Positions 1 through 5,194 of a DNA stretch of 5,194 nt are shown in pieces. The DNA is from Bacteroidia bacterium (GTDB taxonomy: Bacteria; Bacteroidota; Bacteroidia; Flavobacteriales; Flavobacteriaceae). Position numbers and translations under genes: made by a program. The notes below the pieces were generated by a model. The model saw nothing but the letters and a program-made list of their open reading frames with translations. It was not told where the DNA came from and made no database searches. Each line of letters opens with the position of its first letter. The stretch's first letter is position 1. The DNA is taken from NCBI GenBank assembly GCA_030429325.1, contig JAUICT010000192.1, positions 1-5,194 of the forward strand, read 5' to 3'.

Positions 1-107
1 CCGGTGTTAGGGACACTTTTAGTGAAAACTCCATTAAAGCATCAAAAAAATATGAGATGGGTTCCGTGAAAAAACAATGGGAAGAATTGTTCAACTCCCT
101 AGCTTAA
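1..107 (+). CDS. C-terminal end of a probable glycosyltransferase (5' partial)
   Basis: An open frame enters from the left edge (first full codon at 3) and ends at TAA 105-107, giving about 34 residues. It starts GVRDTFSEN and ends KKQWEELFNSLA. The pattern of a short polar stretch, a 'KASKKYEMGSVKKQW' helix and a terminal W-x2-L-F-x2-L resembles the last helices of GT-B fold glycosyltransferases (GT4-like), where the C-terminal helix crosses back to the N-terminal domain. The catalytic part lies outside the window, so the family is inferred from this tail and from two GT4-like genes downstream. The stop lies 9 bases before the GTG of the polymerase gene and in the same frame, consistent with one transcript. 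That it is a real gene end is fairly safe; that it is a glycosyltransferase is moderately supported. Confidence 0.6.
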   Translation, partial: GVRDTFSENSIKASKKYEMGSVKKQWEELFNSLA

Positions 108-116
108 AAAATACCT

Positions 117-1235
117 GTGGCAAAAGTTTTAAAATATATCATCCTTATACTCACTATACTCAATGTGCCCTCCACTTTTTTCTTTTATGTGAGTCCGGCC
201 ATCAGTACGGTATTGAGTTATCTTATATATGCCCTTTTAATGGCTTATTTTATCGTTGCTGAAAAGCATCGGCCCAATCTTTGGATGATTGCTATCGGGA
301 TTTCCTATTTTGCTATTGGAGGACTGAACTTTGCCGGCGATAAAGAAAGCGACTATTTCATCACCTTTACCAAGTACATTATAATGATCATCTGCGGAAG
401 TGCTTTGGTAAAAAAGGTAACCAAGGACGATATCTTCTTTTTATATTTTTTGGGTTCCATCAGTATTATTGTCCATGCGGTGGCCTTTCCAGACAACTAT
501 GGAAGGTACAGTGGCTTTTACATTGACCCCAACCAAGCTGGTTTTGTGTGTTTAATGGCCTATGCCCTGACCTTTAGAATAAAAAAATTCCCTGTCCGGA
601 CGCTACTGCAGGTAATTATTACCGTAGCAGGAGTTTTTACCTTTTCAAGGACATTTATTCTTATCTGGTTGTTGATCAATCTAATGTCTGTTAAAGTTGA
701 ATTCAAAAATATTAGGATTATTGGCGTAGGCGTTGGCCTGATTATTCTTATTGCCGCAATTGGCCCTCTCTTAAAATTGAACACGGACAGGTTGGAAACT
801 TTTACCGCCGTGGTGAACCAAAACGAAGGCGCACTGCAAAAAGCAGGGGAAGCATCCCGTTCGGAAACCTGGTCCTATTACTACGAGCCCTTAAAGGAAA
901 GCCCCATTTTTGGAAATGGTTACGGTTCATTCATGGGTGGGGTCTTTCAGACTTTTGGAGTACACAACACATATATTTTGGTACTGGGTGAAGCAGGTAT
1001 CATTGCCTTTTTCCTCCTTACTTCCCTTTATCTATATTTTTTGTACATGGGGGTGGTCATGTTCAAGGAAGAACACCATGTTTTAATGCAAAGCATAGCC
1101 TTGTTCCTGTTCTTATTGACATTTCACAACTATTTCACTACCGATCATGTTCTGATAGCAACCCTGTGGATAGCTAACCAAATTTCCAATTACAAAAAGA
1201 AAAAAAGCGCCGATGCACTACCCCAACCATCTTAA
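117..1235 (+). CDS. O-antigen polymerase/ligase-like polytopic membrane protein (Wzy/WaaL type)
   Basis: This 372-residue protein is very hydrophobic, with about 10-11 likely membrane segments (roughly 5-24, 28-47, 55-73, 81-98, 105-124, 140-153, 162-190, 199-219, 285-312, 322-340, 342-357). A large hydrophilic loop at about 220-284 is expected in the periplasm. Family-like motifs are SGFYIDPNQAG (132-142), TFSRT (175-179), SRSETW (247-252), GNGYGSF (266-272) and the HN pair (283-284) just before a membrane segment containing LGEAGI. In O-antigen polymerases and ligases, arginines and the loop histidine in such positions are thought to handle undecaprenyl-linked glycans. The C-terminus is lysine-rich (KKKK 360-363) and probably cytoplasmic. 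The start is GTG at 117; a TAA lies in frame at 105-107 with no ATG between, and GTG retains the whole first membrane segment. No clear Shine-Dalgarno is seen. Its place among glycosyltransferase genes favours Wzy polymerase, but sequence alone cannot exclude a ligase. Confidence 0.85.
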   Translation: MAKVLKYIILILTILNVPSTFFFYVSPAISTVLSYLIYALLMAYFIVAEKHRPNLWMIAIGISYFAIGGLNFAGDKESDYFITFTKYIIMIICGSALVKKVTKDDIFFLYFLGSISIIVHAVAFPDNYGRYSGFYIDPNQAGFVCLMAYALTFRIKKFPVRTLLQVIITVAGVFTFSRTFILIWLLINLMSVKVEFKNIRIIGVGVGLIILIAAIGPLLKLNTDRLETFTAVVNQNEGALQKAGEASRSETWSYYYEPLKESPIFGNGYGSFMGGVFQTFGVHNTYILVLGEAGIIAFFLLTSLYLYFLYMGVVMFKEEHHVLMQSIALFLFLLTFHNYFTTDHVLIATLWIANQISNYKKKKSADALPQPS

Positions 1236-1297
1236 GCTGCCAATAAATTCTATGTTGTACAAAATGAGAAGTATGTTAAAAGACAGTTGCTCAAAAT

Positions 1298-2395
1298 ATG
1301 AACAGCAAAAATAGTATGGCAAAGCAGAAAATAAAGATTTCTATTTTTTTACCAAGCCTAACCGCTGGCGGTGCAGAACGAATAATGTCCTTTATTGCCC
1401 AAAAGCTGGACCGTTCCATTTTTTCTGTGACCCTTGTAGTGACCGGTTCAGAAAATGAGGTAAAGTACGACCTTACTGGGGTAGATGTAGTTTTCCTTAA
1501 TAAAGACAGGGTTCTTTTTTCCATCCCCAAAATCATAGGATATCTCAGGCACTCCAAACCAGATATTTGTTTTAGTGCCATACGCCACCTAAATATTGTC
1601 ATGGGTGCAGTGGCCTTTTTCTTCCCGAAAATAAAATTTGTGGCCCGTGAAGTAAACGTCATGAGTGTCCTAAAGGACTACCCAGAAGAGAAAACCAGAA
1701 AATATCCTGCATTTATCTCCAAAATGAGTTTTACCCAATTGGATGCTATCATATGCCAATCCAATGACATGCTCAACGATATTCAATCTGAGCATCCTAA
1801 TTCAAAGGAAAAGCTATTTGTAATAAACAATCCGATCACAGATGGTTTTTTACCCAAAGAGGAGCGTACAATAAACACCCCTCCTTATAAGTTCATTACA
1901 GTGGGAAGTCTTGAACCAAGAAAGGGTCATCAAAGAATATTAAAAGGTCTTGCCAAACTTGATATGGATTTTGAGTATACCATGGTTGGAAGCGGATCAC
2001 AAAAGAAACATTTGGATGGGCTCATTGACGAACTTGGACTTGGAGGTAAAGTAAGACATGTCCCTTTTACCAAAACGGTGGGTAATTATCTAAAGGAAAG
2101 CCACATCTTTATACAGGGCTCATATGTAGAGGGGTTTCCCAATGCATTGCTAGAGAGCTGTGCCGTTGGCACTCCTGTAATCGCCTTTAGGGCGCCAGGT
2201 GGTATCAATGAAATTGTGGAGGAAGGCATAAATGGATATACTGTGGACAATGCGGAAGACTTGGTGAAGGCTATCCATAAAATCCTAGAATTGGATTTAG
2301 ACCCAAAAGAAGTGAGCGAGTCGGTATACAAGAAATATGATTCCAAGATTATTTTGGACAAGTACCAAGACTTTTTTGTAGAGCTAATGCGTTAA
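1298..2395 (+). CDS. GT4-like family glycosyltransferase (GT-B fold)
   Basis: This complete 365-residue protein is the usual length for a GT4 enzyme. The N-terminal domain opens with a beta strand (KIKISIFLPSL, 11-21) followed by the glycine-rich GGAER loop (24-28), typical of retaining GT-B transferases acting on lipid-linked acceptors. The linker region has VINNPI (175-180). The C-terminal nucleotide-sugar domain begins at FITVGSLEPRKGHQ (199-212), with the usual basic R-K pair. It contains EGFPNALLE (278-286), the E-x7-E motif that contacts the donor, followed by GTPVIAF (291-297). No membrane segment is evident, so it should be a cytoplasmic or membrane-associated enzyme adding one sugar to a repeat unit; donor and linkage cannot be read from sequence. 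An in-frame TAA at 1277-1279 limits the start to ATG 1298 or ATG 1316 (residue 7). The second is equally plausible because the first six residues (MNSKNS) precede the conserved strand. Confidence 0.92.
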   Translation: MNSKNSMAKQKIKISIFLPSLTAGGAERIMSFIAQKLDRSIFSVTLVVTGSENEVKYDLTGVDVVFLNKDRVLFSIPKIIGYLRHSKPDICFSAIRHLNIVMGAVAFFFPKIKFVAREVNVMSVLKDYPEEKTRKYPAFISKMSFTQLDAIICQSNDMLNDIQSEHPNSKEKLFVINNPITDGFLPKEERTINTPPYKFITVGSLEPRKGHQRILKGLAKLDMDFEYTMVGSGSQKKHLDGLIDELGLGGKVRHVPFTKTVGNYLKESHIFIQGSYVEGFPNALLESCAVGTPVIAFRAPGGINEIVEEGINGYTVDNAEDLVKAIHKILELDLDPKEVSESVYKKYDSKIILDKYQDFFVELMR

Positions 2396-2444
2396 AAAAA
2401 ACTATAACCCCAATAAAAAACACTAAACACCCAACTATAAACAC
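2396..2444 (+). other. G-free, A-rich leader of the amidotransferase gene
   Basis: The 49 bases between the glycosyltransferase stop and the ATG at 2445 contain no G at all on the + strand and are mostly A and C. A Shine-Dalgarno sequence is therefore impossible here, and little secondary structure is expected. The octamer AACTATAA occurs twice, at 2400-2407 and 2433-2440, the second copy ending four bases before the start codon. A-rich unstructured leaders are usual in Bacteroidota, whose ribosomes rely little on Shine-Dalgarno pairing. The absence of G also means no match to the Bacteroidota -7 promoter element (TAnnTTTG) inside the gap. A function beyond ribosome access is not shown. Confidence 0.45.
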
Positions 2445-4301
2445 ATGTGCGGAATATACGGATCAACCATAGGTTACACAGAAAACCAAGTAAAGGAAAA
2501 ACTGGAAAGAACCAATTTTAGGGGGCCGGACAAATTGGATTGGAGGATCATCCCAACCCAAAGTGGAAATGGAAAGGTCGCATTTGGCCATAATAGGTTA
2601 TCCATTATCGACCTGGACCCTAGATCTAACCAACCATTTAATTACCAAGGCTTGGTGGATATTGTGTTCAATGGGGAAATCTATAATTTTAAGACCATCA
2701 AAGAGAACTTGATCAAAGATGGTTTCGAGTTTAAGACCACAAGTGATACCGAAGTAATATGTGCCGCCTATCTAAAATATGGGGAAGAGTGCGTACAACA
2801 TTTAAATGGCATGTTCGCCTTTGTTATTCTGGACAAACAAAAAGAAAAGCTCTTTGGCGCAAGGGATAGATTGGGGCAAAAGCCATTCTACTATTATCAC
2901 AACGGCCTGGATTTTGAATTTGCCAGCCAAATTTCATCCATACAACTTTATAACGATAAACTATCCATATCGCAACGGGCCATTTTGGAGTATTTAAAAT
3001 GGGGAGCTATTCCTGATCCTTTGTCCATTTTCAACGAGGTGAAAAAATTATTGCCCGGACATCAGTTTAGCTTCGACCTAAAAACTGGTAAGCTTTCAAC
3101 TCGAAAGTACTGGGATATTGATTATTTGACACCTCCCAGTTATAAAGGTTCGTACAATGATGCCTTGGCGGAACTGGAAGATTTGCTAAAAGATGCGGTC
3201 AGTACCAGAATGTATGCAGATGTACCAATTGGCGTGTTTTTATCCGGTGGTGTGGATTCTTCATTGGTTTCCGCCTTGGCTACAAAAACTGTCGCCAATA
3301 AGGTAAAAACATTTTCGGTAAAGTTTGATGAAAAAGGTTTTGACGAAAGTGGATATGCGCAACAAGTTGCAGACCACTTACAAACTGATCATACCGTAAT
3401 CCGCTGCAATTATGAGGAAGGCTTGGATTTAATCAGCAATTTTAGCCATTATTATGATGAGCCTTTTGCAGACCCATCGGCAATTCCATCCATGTTGTTG
3501 GCCAAATATACCCGAAAGCACGTTACCGTGGCCTTGTCCGGGGATGCAGGGGATGAAAGTTTTATTGGTTATCATCGGTATAACTGGATGAAGAAGGTGA
3601 AATTTTTGTACGCCATGCCAGGTGCAGTCCGAAAACTAGGAGCCAATATTGTAGAATTGGCACCTAACTATAGATTAAAGGCCATTGCTAAAGGTTTACG
3701 ACATGAAAGTTTGGAGTCGCTATATATGGCAACCTTGACCAATATTGATATGTCATGGATAGACCATCAATGGGACGAAAAGGACGTAATGGAACATGAA
3801 TACCTGTTCCATAATAAGAAGAATCTGTATGAACGTATTTCAGATTTTGATTTAAAAGCATATCTCAATTGGGACATTAACACAAAAGTGGATAGAGCCA
3901 CCATGGCCTATTCATTGGAGGCAAGGTCTCCCCTTATTGATCATAGGGTAGTCGAGTTTTCAAGATCGCTCCCAACAGAATTTAAATTTAAAGGAGCCAA
4001 TCAAAAAAGAATCTTAAAAGATTTGCTGTACCAGCATGTGCCAAAAGAGATTTTCCAAAGGCCCAAAGCAGGGTTCACCATGCCTTTTCAGGAGTGGTTC
4101 CGTGGCGAACTAAAAGATATGGTCCTCACAGAACTCAATGAGCAAAGCCTTAAGGAAATCCCAGGGATAAATCCGCCGAAGGTTAAAAAAATGATTGATG
4201 AGCATTTGAGTGGCAGTTGGAACAGATACCCCACCATATGGAAATTATTAGTCTTAAAACAATGGTTGAACACCAATGGTAAGGGACTGTCCATAAAATA
4301 A
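2445..4301 (+). CDS. asnB: Asparagine synthetase (glutamine-hydrolysing)-type amidotransferase
   Basis: This complete 618-residue enzyme couples glutamine hydrolysis to ATP-driven amidation of a carboxylate. The N-terminal class II glutaminase domain (about 2-210) begins MCGIYG, so Cys2 becomes the N-terminal nucleophile after Met removal. It carries RGPD (26-29), HNRLSIIDL (49-57), NGEIYN (76-81) and SDTEV (100-104), the glutamine-binding set. The synthetase domain (about 238-610) has the ATP-pyrophosphatase loop SGGVDSS (267-273), LSGDAGDE (364-371), KVDRATMAYSLEARSPLIDH (481-500) and RPKAGF (539-544). All key motifs are present, so both half-reactions should work. It is longer than the E. 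coli AsnB type (about 554 residues), in the range of copies found in polysaccharide loci. Flanked by glycosyltransferases, it more likely amidates a sugar acid (as proposed for WbpS-like proteins of O-antigen loci) than supplies free asparagine. The symbol names the family, not a proven substrate. The ATG is fixed by the essential Met-Cys-Gly start. Confidence 0.95.
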   Translation: MCGIYGSTIGYTENQVKEKLERTNFRGPDKLDWRIIPTQSGNGKVAFGHNRLSIIDLDPRSNQPFNYQGLVDIVFNGEIYNFKTIKENLIKDGFEFKTTSDTEVICAAYLKYGEECVQHLNGMFAFVILDKQKEKLFGARDRLGQKPFYYYHNGLDFEFASQISSIQLYNDKLSISQRAILEYLKWGAIPDPLSIFNEVKKLLPGHQFSFDLKTGKLSTRKYWDIDYLTPPSYKGSYNDALAELEDLLKDAVSTRMYADVPIGVFLSGGVDSSLVSALATKTVANKVKTFSVKFDEKGFDESGYAQQVADHLQTDHTVIRCNYEEGLDLISNFSHYYDEPFADPSAIPSMLLAKYTRKHVTVALSGDAGDESFIGYHRYNWMKKVKFLYAMPGAVRKLGANIVELAPNYRLKAIAKGLRHESLESLYMATLTNIDMSWIDHQWDEKDVMEHEYLFHNKKNLYERISDFDLKAYLNWDINTKVDRATMAYSLEARSPLIDHRVVEFSRSLPTEFKFKGANQKRILKDLLYQHVPKEIFQRPKAGFTMPFQEWFRGELKDMVLTELNEQSLKEIPGINPPKVKKMIDEHLSGSWNRYPTIWKLLVLKQWLNTNGKGLSIK

Positions 4302-4331
4302 GGCAAGGGATTTTTGACAACTTCAAAAAAC

Positions 4332-4340
4332 ATGATTTAA
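4332..4340 (+). other. Two-codon mini-ORF (ATG ATT TAA) abutting the next start codon
   Basis: ATG 4332-4334, ATT 4335-4337 and TAA 4338-4340 are in the same frame as, and directly followed by, the ATG at 4341 that begins the second glycosyltransferase. It could be chance in an A/T-rich 39-base spacer, or a minimal upstream ORF whose termination places a ribosome on the next start. The TAA also fixes the lower limit of the downstream start. There is no proof that it is translated. Confidence 0.25.
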
Positions 4341-5194
4341 ATGGATTCGTCCAAACCAAACCTCAGCATACTTGATATAAGTTTTACCAGTGGCGGTGCT
4401 GAAAAAGTCATTAGTCTACTACTCAAGGAACTTATAAAGGATTACAATGTAACCCTCATTCTTTTTTACAATGAGATTCACTTTCCCATTCCCAAAGAGG
4501 TAGATACCATACTGTTGTCCCAAAAAGGACCGGACCGCAGATACTATCAAAAAATAACGGATTTATTTCGATTTATCTTCAAATACCGATCTATCCTTAA
4601 AAGAAAGCAAATCCAATATGCAGTATCTTTTCTTCCTTTTCCCAATTTGGTAAACGGAATCATCGGTATTTTTAACAAGAATGTGAAAATTCTGATCAGT
4701 GAGCGGGGGTTTCCTTCAGACAATACCACAAGTAAGTTGTCTTTGGGAATAGCCAAGGTTTTCTACCCTATTCTATATAATAAAGCGGATAGGCTTTTTT
4801 CAAATTCTGTTTATATCAACAAGGATTTAGAGGAAAATTTCAATATAAAGATTCCAATGGATGTAGTTTACAATCCCATTGAAGTACCTTCGACCACCAT
4901 TGACCCCATTTCTTTGGGTAAACCGGAAGATGTCTTTAAGGTAATAAACGTTGGGTCTTTGAATGTGAGGAAAAACCAACGTATCATCATCGAAGCTTTG
5001 GGTAAACTGAACCTTCCAGACATGGAACTTGAGATTTTGGGCGTGGGTGATTTGCATAATGCATTGGAACAGGAAGCCAATGATCTAGGCTTGGAAAAGA
5101 AAGTACATTTAATGGGACGGAAGAAAAATGTAAATGATTACTTGGCCAACAGTCACTGCTTTGTCTTGTCTTCCAATACTGAAGGTTTTCCCAA
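4341..5194 (+). CDS. GT4-like family glycosyltransferase (3' partial)
   Basis: The open frame runs from ATG 4341 to the right edge, giving 284 residues of a protein probably near 360 long. The N-terminal domain has strand LSILDISFT (8-16) and the glycine-rich SGGAEKV loop (17-23), with SERG (120-123) at the position where related enzymes of lipid-linked glycan assembly carry SERN/SERS-like residues. VVYNPI (175-180) marks the interdomain linker. VINVGSLNVRKNQ (201-213) starts the donor-binding domain with its basic R-K pair. The window ends in TEGFP (280-284), the beginning of the E-x7-E motif. It shares architecture with the gene at 1298-2395 but has diverged widely, so it probably adds a different sugar. 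The start is firm: a TAA lies in frame immediately before the ATG, and the next in-frame ATG would remove the acceptor domain. The gap from the amidotransferase is 39 bases, consistent with one operon. Confidence 0.92.
   Translation, partial: MDSSKPNLSILDISFTSGGAEKVISLLLKELIKDYNVTLILFYNEIHFPIPKEVDTILLSQKGPDRRYYQKITDLFRFIFKYRSILKRKQIQYAVSFLPFPNLVNGIIGIFNKNVKILISERGFPSDNTTSKLSLGIAKVFYPILYNKADRLFSNSVYINKDLEENFNIKIPMDVVYNPIEVPSTTIDPISLGKPEDVFKVINVGSLNVRKNQRIIIEALGKLNLPDMELEILGVGDLHNALEQEANDLGLEKKVHLMGRKKNVNDYLANSHCFVLSSNTEGFP

Noticed and set aside
77..262. 61-codon + strand open frame overlapping the polymerase start
   Set aside because: It lies in another frame of the polymerase gene, which shows coherent membrane segments and family motifs; the alternative product has no recognisable features.
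1236..1297. Possible promoter or terminator in the 62-base spacer, including the small palindrome TTGTACAA
   Set aside because: An 8-base palindrome with no loop is expected by chance; no hairpin with a T tract and no good -33/-7 pair is visible.
1252..1314. 20-codon open frame (ATG 1252 to TAG 1312-1314) spanning the spacer and overlapping the glycosyltransferase start
   Set aside because: It is short, its composition is unremarkable, it has no visible ribosome site, and it overlaps the start of a clear gene; most likely chance.
1291..1662. 123-codon minus-strand open frame
   Set aside because: It is antisense to the N-terminal half of the GT4 gene, and its predicted product is low-complexity Ser/Thr/Arg-rich with no motif.
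2086..2361. 91-codon minus-strand open frame
   Set aside because: It is antisense to the conserved donor-binding domain of the GT4 gene; a shadow of that gene's codon use.
4088..4333. 81-codon minus-strand open frame over the 3' end of the amidotransferase
   Set aside because: It is almost wholly antisense to conserved coding sequence, with no motif or start signal.
4302..4340. Possible terminator or promoter in the 39-base spacer
   Set aside because: A T run follows GGGA, but no stem can be formed before it, and no TAnnTTTG-type -7 element is present.
4547..5080. Several minus-strand open frames within the last gene
   Set aside because: They overlap each other and the intact second glycosyltransferase; none has recognisable protein features.

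Overview
The window is a compact run of same-strand genes from a surface-polysaccharide (O-antigen, capsule or exopolysaccharide) biosynthesis locus. Composition is AT-rich (about 40% GC by eye). Spacers are A-rich without clear Shine-Dalgarno sequences, stops are TAA, and the protein style fits Bacteroidota, most likely a marine-type Flavobacteriaceae. That assignment is inference from style; no taxonomic marker gene is present.

Layout, all on the + strand: (1) 1-107, the last ~34 codons of a gene running in from the left, probably a glycosyltransferase C-terminus. (2) 117-1235, a polytopic membrane protein of the O-antigen polymerase/ligase (Wzy/WaaL-like) type with a GTG start. (3) 1298-2395, a complete GT4-like (GT-B fold) glycosyltransferase. 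(4) 2445-4301, a complete glutamine-hydrolysing asparagine synthetase-type amidotransferase with intact glutaminase and ATP-pyrophosphatase motifs. (5) 4341-5194, a second GT4-like glycosyltransferase cut by the right edge just inside its E-x7-E motif. Gaps are 9, 62, 49 and 39 bases. I see no convincing terminator hairpin or promoter in any of them, so the set reads as one operon.

How the genes may work together: the glycosyltransferases would build a repeat unit on a lipid carrier at the cytoplasmic face, and the polytopic protein would polymerise (or ligate) the flipped units at the periplasmic face. The amidotransferase most plausibly decorates a sugar, for example turning a uronic acid carboxylate into a carboxamide, rather than making asparagine for general metabolism. 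The amidation role is inferred from location and not shown by the sequence.

No mobile element, CRISPR array, tRNA/rRNA gene or broken gene was found, and no stretch over 300 bases lacks a gene. I do not see evidence for a wholly new system. The points worth a second look are the amidotransferase in this setting and its variant synthetase motif, a completely G-free leader before it, and a two-codon mini-ORF abutting the start of the last gene.
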